Source: Streptomyces sp. TRM70350
GTDB taxonomy: Bacteria > Actinomycetota > Actinomycetes > Streptomycetales > Streptomycetaceae
DNA length: 64,000 nt
Direction of reading: 5' to 3'
NCBI RefSeq assembly: GCF_019219825.1
Contig: NZ_JAHUXH010000003.1
Span: 372,001 to 436,000 of the forward strand
The notes beneath the pieces were generated by a model that worked only from the letters and a program-made list of their open reading frames with translations, was not told where the DNA came from and did no database searches. Shown piece after piece: positions 26,146 to 34,653 of the stretch. The stretch's first letter is position 1. The number at the start of each line of letters is the position of its first letter. The position numbers and the translations under genes are program-made.

Positions 26146-26163
26146 ACATCTGACAGCAGATGT
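26146..26163. repeat. 18-base inverted repeat upstream of rbpA
   Basis: ACATCTG (26146-26152) and CAGATGT (26157-26163) are separated by four bases. The site lies ~165 bases upstream of the rbpA start and ~100 downstream of the MFS gene stop. It could be an operator or a weak terminator. Confidence 0.4.
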
Positions 26164-26260
26164 CACCCAGCGTTTCGGCATCTTTGACGCGCAGTAACGG
26201 TACGCCTGGCAGGCCAAACGCGTACACTACAGCCCTTTCGCTGTGAGTGCTAAATCCGTT

Positions 26261-27607
26261 CTAAATCCGTTCCGGAACCGGGTTCCCCGCATCCGAGACG
26301 GCACGCCGCATCGGAACCCTCGCCAGCAGCCCGAACCCGAGCACGAAGAACGCCACCAGCGAGATGATCGCGTCCCGGTAGCTCCCGGTCAGCTGGTAGG
26401 TGAGCCCGAACAGCAGTGGGCCCAGCCAGCTCATCCCGCGGTCGCTCAGTTCGTACGCCGAGAAGTACTCGGCCTCCTTGCCGGGTGGGACCAGGTGGGA
26501 GAAGAGCGAGCGGGACAGGGCCTGGCTGCCGCCGAGGACGAGCCCGATGCCGGCCGCCAGCACGAAGAACCACTCCGGCTCTCCGGCGGGCAGGAAGTAC
26601 CCGGCGACCAGGATCAGCGTCCAGGCGGCCAGCGAGCCGAGGATCGTGCGCTTCGCGCCGTACCGCCGGGCCAGCCGCCCGAGTGCCAGCGCGCCGAACA
26701 CCGCGAGGACCTGCACGAGCAGGATCGCGCCGATGAGCGTGGACTGGCCGAGGCCCAGCTCCTCGGAGCCGTAGACCGACGCCTGGGTGATCACCGTCTG
26801 GATGCCGTCGTTGTAGACGAGATACGCCAGCAGGAAGGCCAGCGTGAGCGGGTGGCGGCGCATGTCGCGGACCGTCGCCGCGAGCTGCCGCCAGCCGGTG
26901 ACCGTCGTCTCGCGCGCGGGGGAGCGGCGGTCGCGCAGGCGTCGTAGCGGAATCAGCGCGAACGCGCCCCACCACAGACCGGCCGAGGCCAGGCAGATGC
27001 GCACGGCCATGCTCTCCGAGACACCGAAGGTGTCGTGGGCGAGATAGAGGACCAGGTTGGCGACCAGGACCAGCGCGCCCGCCGCGTAGCCGAAGGCCCA
27101 CCCGCGCGAGGAGACCGCGTCGCGTTCCTCGGGCGGGGCGATCTGCGGCAGGTAGGAGTTGTAGAGCATCATCGCCACAGACTGCGCGGCGTTCGCCACC
27201 ACCAGCAGGACACCGCCGAGCAGATAGCGGTCGCCGTCCAGCAGGAACATGCCGGCCGTGGCCGCGGCCCCGAGGTAGGCGGCGGCGCCCAGGAGGGGCT
27301 TCTTGCGGCCGGTGCGGTCGGCGGCGGCACCGACCAGGGGCATCACCAGCACGGCCACGATCACCGACAGGGACACCGAGTAGGCGAAGAAGGAACCGGC
27401 GCGGACCGGGATCCCGAGGGGGTGGACGAAGCCGTCTGTGTCCGCGGCCGACTCGGCGACCGACGTCAGATAGGGGCCCAGGAACACGGTGAGCACGCTC
27501 GTCGAGTAGACGGAGCACGCCCAGTCGTAGAAGTACCAGCCGCGCTGCTGGCGCCGCCGCCCGGCCGCGTCGTCGGCCGCCGGTGTCCGCACGGTCTCGG
27601 TGCCCAC
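26261..27607 (-). CDS. MFS transporter, Atg22/UMF1-like
   Basis: A 448-residue polytopic protein with about 12 transmembrane helices. The N-terminal GWYFYDWACSVYSTSVLTVF motif and the SRSLFSHLVPPGKEAEYFSAYEL motif in the second half are typical of the Atg22-like (UMF1) branch of the major facilitator superfamily. Its cargo is unknown; amino acids are the usual suggestion. GTG 27607 follows GAGGGGG. It lies 54 bases downstream of the GDPD gene on the same strand, so co-transcription is likely. Confidence 0.9.
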   Translation of the reverse strand: MGTETVRTPAADDAAGRRRQQRGWYFYDWACSVYSTSVLTVFLGPYLTSVAESAADTDGFVHPLGIPVRAGSFFAYSVSLSVIVAVLVMPLVGAAADRTGRKKPLLGAAAYLGAAATAGMFLLDGDRYLLGGVLLVVANAAQSVAMMLYNSYLPQIAPPEERDAVSSRGWAFGYAAGALVLVANLVLYLAHDTFGVSESMAVRICLASAGLWWGAFALIPLRRLRDRRSPARETTVTGWRQLAATVRDMRRHPLTLAFLLAYLVYNDGIQTVITQASVYGSEELGLGQSTLIGAILLVQVLAVFGALALGRLARRYGAKRTILGSLAAWTLILVAGYFLPAGEPEWFFVLAAGIGLVLGGSQALSRSLFSHLVPPGKEAEYFSAYELSDRGMSWLGPLLFGLTYQLTGSYRDAIISLVAFFVLGFGLLARVPMRRAVSDAGNPVPERI

Positions 27608-27661
27608 CCGTGCCCCCTCGCTTCCCCGTGAAGTGCCGTGCGCGGGGCGCGGCCCGGGGCG

Positions 27662-28429
27662 TCAGACCCAGACGCCCCGGTCCTCCATGACCTTGCGCAA
27701 CGTGTCGATGTGATCGGTCATGATGCCATCGACACCGAGATCCAGGAGCCGGTGCATCCGCTCCGCCTCGTTGATCGTCCACACATGCACCTGCAACCCG
27801 CGCGCGTGGGCGGCCCGGACGAACCGCTGGTCCACCACCTGGATGCCGGACTGCGTCTCGGGCACCTGTGCGGCGACCGCGGAGCGGCGCAGCGCGGCCG
27901 GTACGCCCCAGGAACGCAGCCGCAGGTTGAGCACGCCCCGCGTGCCGTACGACGTCGCCAGGCGCGGCCCGGCCAGGCGCTGGGCGCGGACGACGCGGGC
28001 CTCGGAGAAGGAGCCGACAAGGACCCGGTCCCAGGCGTCGGTGCGGTCGATCAGCTCCAGGAAGGGGTGGAGGGCCGACTCGGCCTTCAGGTCGACGTTC
28101 CAGCGCACCTCGGGGAAGGTCTCCAGCAGCTCCTCGAAGAGCGGCACCGGCTCGATGCCCGCCACGCGCGCGTGCCGTACGTCCTTCCAGAGCAGGTCGC
28201 CGATCCGGCCCGCCCCGTCGGTCACCCGGTCCAGCGTCGCGTCGTGGAAGGCGACGATCCGTCCGTCCCGTGTGGCGTGGACGTCGGTCTCGATGTACCG
28301 GTAGCCCATCTCCACCGCGCGCCGGAACTGCAGCACGGTGTTCTCCAGACCGTCCGCGGCCCCGCCCCGGTGGGCGAAGGCGATCGGGCCCGGATGGTCG
28401 AGGAAGGGATGGCGTATGCGCGTGCTCAC
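27662..28429 (-). CDS. Glycerophosphodiester phosphodiesterase
   Basis: A 255-residue GDPD-family enzyme that hydrolyses glycerophosphodiesters to glycerol-3-phosphate and an alcohol. Motifs: AFAHRGGAADGLENT (catalytic His and metal Glu), IETDVHATRDGRIVAFHDATLDR (second catalytic His) and WNVDLKAE. No signal peptide, so cytoplasmic. The GTG start at 28429 has no ribosome site, but CATACT six bases upstream fits leaderless initiation. It is followed by the UMF1-like MFS gene. Confidence 0.92.
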   Translation of the reverse strand: MSTRIRHPFLDHPGPIAFAHRGGAADGLENTVLQFRRAVEMGYRYIETDVHATRDGRIVAFHDATLDRVTDGAGRIGDLLWKDVRHARVAGIEPVPLFEELLETFPEVRWNVDLKAESALHPFLELIDRTDAWDRVLVGSFSEARVVRAQRLAGPRLATSYGTRGVLNLRLRSWGVPAALRRSAVAAQVPETQSGIQVVDQRFVRAAHARGLQVHVWTINEAERMHRLLDLGVDGIMTDHIDTLRKVMEDRGVWV

Positions 28430-28435
28430 GGACGC

Positions 28436-28441
28436 AGTATG
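28436..28441 (-). promoter_or_regulatory. Leaderless-type -10 element of the GDPD gene
   Basis: CATACT on the minus strand ends six bases before GTG 28429, with no Shine-Dalgarno sequence between them. Confidence 0.45.
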
Positions 28442-28624
28442 GCGCGCCGGGGTTGACCAGTGGCAACGGCGGTGCTGCTGCGGGATGCCGAGGGGGCGGC
28501 GAACAACATCGGGCTGCGCGGGTTCGAGGCACCCCTGGTGGTGTGAATGGCCCGCTGGGTGGCATCCTGTGGCAGGGGGAGAAACGCCGGTCGGGGCCAA
28601 TTCGGGGAAGGTGGACTGATTGTC

Positions 28625-30124
28625 ATGGGGCAGTGGACCTCAGCGGTGGGTGCGGCGCAGCTGGCCCGGCAGCTCAAGTCGCAGCAGGACCGCCCGGCGG
28701 GTCCGGGCTCGCGCCGTCCGCCCGCCTATCGCGCGCTCGCCGACGGCATCCGGCTGCTGGTGCTCGAAGGGCGGGTGCCGGTGGCCGCGCGACTGCCCGC
28801 CGAGCGGGAACTGGCGCTCGCCCTGTCCGTCAGCCGTACGACAGTCGCGGCCGCGTACGAGGCGCTGCGCACCGAGGGATTCCTGGAGTCCCGGCGCGGC
28901 GCGGGCAGTTGGACCGCCGTACCGGCCGGAAACCCGCTCCCCGCGCGCGGGCTGGAACCACTGCCGCCCGAGGCGCTCGGGTCGATGATCGACCTCGGCT
29001 GTGCGGCGCTGCCCGCGCCCGAACCCTGGCTCACCCGCGCCGTGCAGGGCGCCCTGGAGGAGCTGCAGCCGTACGCGCACACGCACGGCGACTATCCGGC
29101 CGGACTGCCCGCCCTGCGCTCGATGCTCGCCGAGCGCTACACCGCGCGCGGGATCCCCACCATGCCGGAACAGATCATGGTGACGACCGGCGCGATGGGG
29201 GCCATCGACGCCATCTGCCATCTCTTCGCGGGCCGTGGTGAGCGCGTCGCCGTCGAGTCGCCGTCGTACGCCAACATCCTGCAGCTGATGCGGGAGGCGG
29301 GCGCCCGGCTGGTGCCCGTGGCGATGGCCGACGGGCTCGCCGGGTGGGACATGGACCGCTGGCGGCAGGTGCTGCGCGATGCCGCGCCGCGCATCGCCTA
29401 CGTCGTCGCCGACTTCCACAACCCGACCGGCGCGCTCGCCGACGAGGACCAGCGCCGGCGGCTGGTCGAGGCGGCCCGGTCGGCGGGGACCGTGATCGTC
29501 GCCGACGAGACGATGAACGAGCTCTGGCTGGACCCGGATGTGGAGATGCCGCCGCCGGTGTGCGCCTTCGACCCGGCCGGGTCCACCGTCATCACCGTCG
29601 GCTCCGCCAGCAAGGCCTTCTGGGCCGGGATGCGCATCGGCTGGGTGCGGGCCGCGCCGGACGTCATCCGCAGCCTGGTCGCCGCGCGCGCGTACGCCGA
29701 TCTGGGCACGCCGGTGCTGGAACAGCTGGCCGTGCACTGGCTGTTCGGCACCGGAGGCTGGGAGCAGGCCGTGGACCTGCGGCGCGGGCAGGCGCGGGAC
29801 AACCGGGACGCGCTGGTCGCCGCGGTACGCCGGGAGCTGCCCGACTGGGAGTTCGAGGTGCCACGGGGCGGGCTCACGCTGTGGGTGCGCACCGGGGGGC
29901 TGTCGGGCTCGCGGCTCGCGGAGGCGGGGGAGCGGGTCGGGGTGCGGGTCCCGTCCGGTCCGCGGTTCGGTGTCGACGGCGCCTTCGAGGGGTATGTGCG
30001 GCTGCCGTTCACCGTGGGGGGCGCGGTGGCGGAGGAGGCGGCGGTACGGCTGGCCGCGGCGGCCCGGTTGGTGCGCAGCGGCGGGACGGTGGGGGCGGAG
30101 GCGCCGCGGACCTTCGTGGCATAG
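28625..30124 (+). CDS. MocR-type regulator (GntR HTH fused to aminotransferase fold)
   Basis: A 499-residue regulator. Residues ~35-100 form a GntR winged helix (LADGIRLLVLEGRVPVAARLPAERELA, VSRTTVAAAYEAL). Residues ~120-490 are a fold-type I aminotransferase-like domain. The PLP lysine is present in GSASKAFWAGMRIG, and the ADFHNPTGA motif conserves the cofactor Asn. MocR proteins use PLP as an effector to control vitamin B6, amino acid or membrane protein genes. ATG 28625 is chosen; the frame extends upstream without support. The divergent GDPD gene is a possible target. Confidence 0.9.
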   Translation: MGQWTSAVGAAQLARQLKSQQDRPAGPGSRRPPAYRALADGIRLLVLEGRVPVAARLPAERELALALSVSRTTVAAAYEALRTEGFLESRRGAGSWTAVPAGNPLPARGLEPLPPEALGSMIDLGCAALPAPEPWLTRAVQGALEELQPYAHTHGDYPAGLPALRSMLAERYTARGIPTMPEQIMVTTGAMGAIDAICHLFAGRGERVAVESPSYANILQLMREAGARLVPVAMADGLAGWDMDRWRQVLRDAAPRIAYVVADFHNPTGALADEDQRRRLVEAARSAGTVIVADETMNELWLDPDVEMPPPVCAFDPAGSTVITVGSASKAFWAGMRIGWVRAAPDVIRSLVAARAYADLGTPVLEQLAVHWLFGTGGWEQAVDLRRGQARDNRDALVAAVRRELPDWEFEVPRGGLTLWVRTGGLSGSRLAEAGERVGVRVPSGPRFGVDGAFEGYVRLPFTVGGAVAEEAAVRLAAAARLVRSGGTVGAEAPRTFVA

Positions 30125-30153
30125 CCGCCCTCCGGTCGGGAGCCGTCGCCGCC

Positions 30154-30201
30154 GCTTCAGGAGGTCTCTGCTTCAGGAGCCGTCCGCTTCAGGAGCTCTC
30201 C
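30154..30201. repeat. Three 16-base tandem repeats at a stop codon
   Basis: GCTTCAGGAG occurs at 30154, 30170 and 30186, each starting a 16-base unit. The third copy contains the TGA stop of the FtsK-like gene (30189-30191). Since 16 is not a multiple of three, the copies offer stops in all three minus-strand frames. Confidence 0.9.
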
Positions 30202-31784
30202 GCCACCGCGGCCTCCGCCGGGACCGGTTCCGGCTCGGTTGCCGCCGGGACCCGGTCCGGCTCCGCGTCCGCCGGGGTCGTGCGGGGCGGGAGCAGGTCC
30301 AGTACCGCCTGGCGGTGGGCGTCGCTCGTGGCGTCGTCGTACGGGTCCGGTGTCGCCGGGACCTGGAGGCGAAGGACCGGGCCCGTGCCCAGGCGGGCGT
30401 AGCCGCGGCCGGGTGGGACGTGCGCGACCGGCGTGGTGTGCGGGGGCGCGCCCAGGATCGTCGTGAGCTGTTCCCCGGTGGCGGGGCCGAGGACCACCCG
30501 CGCGCGGGTGTGCTGCCGTACGGGGTCGCTCAGGGCGTCCAGGCTGTCGAACTGCTCGGCGACCACCACCGTGACGTTCGCGGCGCGGCCGTGCCGCAGC
30601 GGCACCTGGAGCAGGGACTGCGGGTCCTTGTGGCCGTCGGCGGCGGCCACGTGGGCCAGCGCGGTCGGGCGGTCCACCAGGATCCACAGCGGCCGCTTGG
30701 TGTCGTCCGGCGGGGGATGACCCGCCTGACGCGCGCGGTTGACGGCGATCAGCCGGCGTTCCGTCTCGGTCGTGGCCCACTCCAGGCTCGCGAGCGCCCC
30801 CGCCAGCGCGCACTCGACGGCCAGGACCCCGTCCCGGCCCGTCAGGCAGGCGTACTCGCCGGTGCCGCTGCCCTCGACGATGAGGACGTCGCCGTACTCC
30901 AGGGCCTGGAGCGCCACGGAGCGCAGCAGGGTCGACGTGCCGCTGCCCGGCTGGCCGACGGCCAGCAGGTGGGGCTCGGTGGAGCGGATGCCCGTGCGCC
31001 ACACCACGGGCGGCATGTCGCGCTGCTCCTCGCCGTGGGCGACCGGCAGCGTGCGCTGGACCTCGCTCGCGTCGGTGAAGCCGAGGACCGTCTCGCCGGG
31101 TGACGTCACGAAGCGCTGGGCGGCGATGTCGGTGGGCAGCGGCGCGAGGACCGCCACCGTGAGCTGGTTGCCCTCCTCGTCCCACACGAAGTGGTACTCG
31201 CGGCCGCGGCCCGCCTTGGCCGTCAGCAGATGCTCGACACGCGCGCGTGCCTCCGGTTCGCCGTCCGGGAAGTACGCCGGGTACCGGATGACCAGGTGCG
31301 CGAACCGGCCCGTGGCGTCGAACTCGTACTCCGGGAAGGCCTTCTCCCAGTCCCCGCCGTGGGCGTACAGGGGGGCCGGGTCCTCGGCGACGGAGAAGTA
31401 CGGGACCAGCGCCTCGTACAGCGACTGCAGGCGCTGTGTCTGGCCCTCGTCGGGGCCGTCGGGGGCCGGCGGGGTGCGGTCGCGGCCTTGCCAGGCTGCC
31501 GCCGCCATCAGCGCGACGACGGCGAGCAGCGGGCCGTACGGCGCGAGCGCCACAACGAAGATCACCGAGGCCACCAGGAACAGCAGTGGACCACGCTTGT
31601 CCTTGGGGGTGTCCGCCCACTTGCGCAGCCCGGCCGCCGCCAGCCGGCGCAGACCCCGGATGATCGTGATCAGCGGGTGGAGGACGTCGGTGGCGCTGTC
31701 GGCCGCCGTCCGGGCCAGATCCCGGCTCCGGGCGAGCTGAGCGCCGCCGTTGCTCAGAATGCGGGGGAGGGGGCGCCGGGCCAC
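30189..31784 (-). CDS. FtsK/TraB-like membrane protein with degenerate Walker A
   Basis: A 531-residue protein. One or two transmembrane segments (residues ~70-100, LLFLVASVIFVVALAPYGPLLAVVALMA) are followed by a ~180-residue N-terminal soluble domain and an FtsK/SpoIIIE-like motor fold (~265-490). Family landmarks are GQPGSGTSTLLRS, PLWILVDRP, LRHGRAANVTVVVAEQ, VVLGPATGEQL and GRGYARLGTGPVLRLQ. The P-loop lysine is Thr283 and the Walker B second acid is Arg, so ATP hydrolysis is doubtful. GTG 31784 follows CAGGAGA. It lies 56 bases after a 64-residue membrane protein, likely in one operon. A scaffold or regulatory pseudo-ATPase is the inference. Confidence 0.75.
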   Translation of the reverse strand: MARRPLPRILSNGGAQLARSRDLARTAADSATDVLHPLITIIRGLRRLAAAGLRKWADTPKDKRGPLLFLVASVIFVVALAPYGPLLAVVALMAAAAWQGRDRTPPAPDGPDEGQTQRLQSLYEALVPYFSVAEDPAPLYAHGGDWEKAFPEYEFDATGRFAHLVIRYPAYFPDGEPEARARVEHLLTAKAGRGREYHFVWDEEGNQLTVAVLAPLPTDIAAQRFVTSPGETVLGFTDASEVQRTLPVAHGEEQRDMPPVVWRTGIRSTEPHLLAVGQPGSGTSTLLRSVALQALEYGDVLIVEGSGTGEYACLTGRDGVLAVECALAGALASLEWATTETERRLIAVNRARQAGHPPPDDTKRPLWILVDRPTALAHVAAADGHKDPQSLLQVPLRHGRAANVTVVVAEQFDSLDALSDPVRQHTRARVVLGPATGEQLTTILGAPPHTTPVAHVPPGRGYARLGTGPVLRLQVPATPDPYDDATSDAHRQAVLDLLPPRTTPADAEPDRVPAATEPEPVPAEAAVAESS

Positions 31785-31840
31785 GGGTGTCTCCTGAAAG
31801 GTGCGTGTGGGCGGGGTGGGGGGTCCGGGCGGCGGAGGCG

Positions 31841-32035
31841 TCAGAACTTGAGACCGCCCAGCAGGCTCGCCAGGCTCTCGCCGCCCGCCTTGATGCTCGG
31901 GGCGACGGCTGTGCTCGCCAGGTAAAAGCCGAACAGGGCTGCGATCAGCGCGTGGGACGACTTGAGTCCGTCCTTGCGGCAGAAGATGAAGACGACGATG
32001 CCGAGCAGGACGACGCCTGAGATGGACAGAATCAT
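31841..32035 (-). CDS. Tiny two-helix membrane protein
   Basis: A 64-residue protein, MILSISGVVLLGIVVFIFCRK... with two hydrophobic segments (residues ~3-19 and ~30-48), separated by a short basic loop, and a Gly-rich C-terminus. A strong CAGGAGACC site precedes ATG 32035. It is the first gene of the pair with the FtsK-like protein. Similar small membrane partners accompany TraB-like genes in actinobacterial plasmids, but no conjugation genes are nearby. Function unknown. Confidence 0.8.
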   Translation of the reverse strand: MILSISGVVLLGIVVFIFCRKDGLKSSHALIAALFGFYLASTAVAPSIKAGGESLASLLGGLKF

Positions 32036-32329
32036 GAGGTCTCCTGGTGTCGAGGGGGACAGTCACCATGAGTACTTCCAGGCTCACAGGATGTATCCAT
32101 ACGATAAAAGGTGCAACTGGGTGAAATCCGGTGGATTTCGCCCGGGCGGCGGAGCTACGGCCGTCTTGGGCGCAGGGGCTTGCGCCCCGCCGGGTGCATT
32201 GGTGATCTTTGCCTCGGACGTGGCCCGTCATGTCCCCGTACAGCCAGTACGCTGGCAATTCACCCGTAGAGCCCAGCCGTGCGGTTAGGTGCTGTTCATA
32301 CTCGTGCGTAGTGAGAGGCGGTCCGGCCG

Positions 32330-32722
32330 ATGACTGAAGCCCCCGACCCCGAGGTCGTGGAGCTCGCGACCAAGATCTTCGACCTGGCCCGGCAGGGGCG
32401 GACGGAGGCGCTCGTGGCGTACGTCGACGCGGGCGTTCCGGCCAACCTCACCAACGACCGCGGCGACTCCCTCGTGATGCTCGCCGCCTACCACGGGCAC
32501 GCCGGGACGGTGCGGGCCCTGCTCGCCCGCGGCGCCGAGGCGGACCGGGTCAACGACCGAGGCCAGACCCCACTCGCCGGGGCGGTCTTCAAGGGTGAGG
32601 AAGAAGTGATCAAGGCTCTGCTGGAGGGTGGCGCCGACCCGGCCGCGGGCACCCCGTCGGCCGTCGACACCGCCCGGATGTTCGGCAGGACGGAGCTGCT
32701 GGAACTGTTCGGCGCACACTGA
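32330..32722 (+). CDS. Ankyrin-repeat protein
   Basis: A 130-residue cytoplasmic protein made of about three ankyrin repeats: residues ~43-65 (RGDSLVMLAAYHGHAGTVRALLARGA), ~76-98 (RGQTPLAGAVFKGEEEVIKALLEGGA) and a partial last one (TPSAVDTARMFGRTELLELF). Ankyrin repeats mediate protein contacts. No catalytic domain is present. AGAGGCGG precedes ATG 32330. It diverges from the FtsK-like operon. Confidence 0.9.
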   Translation: MTEAPDPEVVELATKIFDLARQGRTEALVAYVDAGVPANLTNDRGDSLVMLAAYHGHAGTVRALLARGAEADRVNDRGQTPLAGAVFKGEEEVIKALLEGGADPAAGTPSAVDTARMFGRTELLELFGAH

Positions 32723-33046
32723 TCCGAACACCCTGATCAGGCAGAAAAGGCTCGCTGGTCAGGTACGACACGGAAAACGGGGGAGGCGGTGCGGGGCCGC
32801 CGGAAATTTCGGTCGCGGCATCGAGAAGTGCCGGGTCATCATGACGTCGTGATTCACGGACGCGATGGCTGGGCAGGTGTTGCCGCACCGCGCGGGCCGT
32901 GATGCGGCCCGCATGGGCCACCGACGAGAGGCAGAGGAAGATGGTCTACAGCAAGCAGAAGACGGCGGGGGCCCCGACGCGTTGTCACGCGGCCAGGTAA
33001 AGCACGTTTCCCGGTTGCGTCAACGCTTGATGTGAGGCTGTTTCCC
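32723..33046. other. 324-base region with one possible tiny ORF
   Basis: Between the ankyrin and HEAT-repeat genes, same strand. It contains a candidate 19-codon ORF (32941-33000, listed separately) and otherwise no clear coding frame. A short TGATCAGG-type dyad follows the ankyrin stop. Confidence 0.5.
32941..33000 (+). CDS. Possible leader peptide ORF (19 residues)
   Basis: ATG 32941 to TAA 33000 reads MVYSKQKTAGAPTRCHAAR. An AGAGGCAGAGGAAG purine-rich stretch directly precedes the ATG. It ends 46 bases before the HEAT-repeat gene. The strong ribosome site and position suggest a translated upstream ORF, but the length gives no statistical support. Confidence 0.3.
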   Translation: MVYSKQKTAGAPTRCHAAR

Positions 33047-34459
33047 ATGTTCGATCCGGTCATAGCGCCCAGCGGTACGCTGCTCGGCCTGCTTCAGCGG
33101 GGCCGCGGCGACGGTACGCTGCACGCGCTCACCGCCCCCCGTGCCGAGGCGCTCGCGGCCCTGAACCACTGTGTGCTGCGCGACCCCCGCCACGACTGGC
33201 AGGTGGAGAACCGCTCCCTGTACTACGCCCGCCTCTACCTCGACCTGAACGGCGAGCTGGACGCGATCGAGGCGCATCTCTTCGATCCCGAGGACATCGT
33301 CGACACCGACGAGTCCCGCACCGGGCTCGCCCTCGCCGTCCTCGGCCACCTCGCCTCCTACGGCAGGCGCGACGCGCTCGCCCTGCTGCGCAGGTACGCC
33401 GCCCACGGCTCCAACTGGGCCTGGGCCCTGGACGAACTCGCCCTGCGCGACGACGACGCCGGGCTGCGCGCCCTGGCCGCGCCCGTGCTGGCCCGCTTCC
33501 CGGCCGACGCCGCGGGCGAGGCCGAGCTGGCCGCCGCCGTGCGGGACGCCTTCGAACCGAGGCCCTGGCGGCTGTGGGCCGAGGATCCGCGCGAATCCAT
33601 CGGCACGCGCGTGCGTGCCGCCCGGGAGGCCGGTTGCTTCGACCGCTGGCAGCGGCAGATGCGCCCCACCGGGCCCCGTCCGGGGTGGAGCGTGCAGGCC
33701 GTGTTCGAGTGGGCCCAGCAGGGCGTCGAACGCGGCGTGGCGCTGTATGTCCCGGCCGCCCGCTGTCTCACGGCCGTGGCCGGACCCGAGGACCGGCCCG
33801 AGATCGTCCAGGCCGCCCAGGACGGCACCGAGGGCGCCCGCTGCACCGCGCTGCGCTATCTCGCCGACAACAACGACCCCGCCGCCCTCGACCTGATCGA
33901 GGCGGCCGTCGTCACCGGCCCCGCGCCGGTCGTGGAGGCCGCCGTCGACGCCTTCGAACGGATGCGCAGTGTGGCCGCCGTGGACCGGGCGCGTGGCTGG
34001 GCCCGCCGCCCCGATCCGCTGGGCGCCGCCGCCGGGCGCATGCTCGCCTGCCGGGGCGGTGCCAAGGACAGCGACCTGGTCCTCGGCGCGCTACGGGAGG
34101 CCGTGCGGGGCGAAGGACCCGACGCGCCGACCCTGTGGACCCTCGTCGACGGCGCCGGACGGCTCGGCATCGGCTGCGCCGCACCGGTTTTGCGCCATGT
34201 CTACCGCGAGACCGCCTCGTCCCATCTGCGTGGCAGGGCCGCCCGCGCCCTCGCCGCCACCGATTCCTCCTTCCCGTCCGGGTTCGCCGTCGAGTGCCTC
34301 TGGGACTGCGAGGAGACCACCCGGGAACTGGCCGCCCGGCACGCCGAGACCGGAGACACCCGCGTCGTCGAGCAACTGCGCCGGCTCGCCTCCGACCCCG
34401 CCGAGGAGGCGGAGGTCCAGACGGCGGTCCGCAGCCGGATCGGCCCCGACGCCATGTGA
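33047..34459 (+). CDS. HEAT-repeat (PBS lyase-like) protein
   Basis: A 470-residue all-helical protein with repeated Ala/Leu-rich helix pairs, for example LALAVLGHLASYGRRDALALLRRYA, EGARCTALRYLADNNDPAALDLIEAA and SSHLRGRAARALAATDSSFPSG, typical of HEAT/PBS-lyase repeats. It probably acts as a protein-interaction scaffold in the cytoplasm. I chose ATG 33047; an in-frame GTG at 33032 would add five residues. Function unknown. Confidence 0.85.
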   Translation: MFDPVIAPSGTLLGLLQRGRGDGTLHALTAPRAEALAALNHCVLRDPRHDWQVENRSLYYARLYLDLNGELDAIEAHLFDPEDIVDTDESRTGLALAVLGHLASYGRRDALALLRRYAAHGSNWAWALDELALRDDDAGLRALAAPVLARFPADAAGEAELAAAVRDAFEPRPWRLWAEDPRESIGTRVRAAREAGCFDRWQRQMRPTGPRPGWSVQAVFEWAQQGVERGVALYVPAARCLTAVAGPEDRPEIVQAAQDGTEGARCTALRYLADNNDPAALDLIEAAVVTGPAPVVEAAVDAFERMRSVAAVDRARGWARRPDPLGAAAGRMLACRGGAKDSDLVLGALREAVRGEGPDAPTLWTLVDGAGRLGIGCAAPVLRHVYRETASSHLRGRAARALAATDSSFPSGFAVECLWDCEETTRELAARHAETGDTRVVEQLRRLASDPAEEAEVQTAVRSRIGPDAM

Positions 34460-34653
34460 ACGCCGCCCCGACCCACCCGCCGGGTGACAGGGCAGACGAG
34501 TACCCGTTGGGTGAACGGCGGGTGACCCGTGGGCCAGAGGAGCGTGGCCGCGGGCCGACGTGCGCGGGTGGGCAGCGCAACGCTCATGGATCGTTCCCCG
34601 TTCGGAAAGATCGACGTTGACGCGGCCACGTCCAGCGTGGCGACAACAGCCCT

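Noticed and set aside
30189..32035. Integrated conjugative element
   Set aside because: An FtsK/TraB-like gene with a small membrane protein suggested it, but there is no integrase, excisionase, replication gene, att site or tRNA, and the motor lacks the P-loop lysine.
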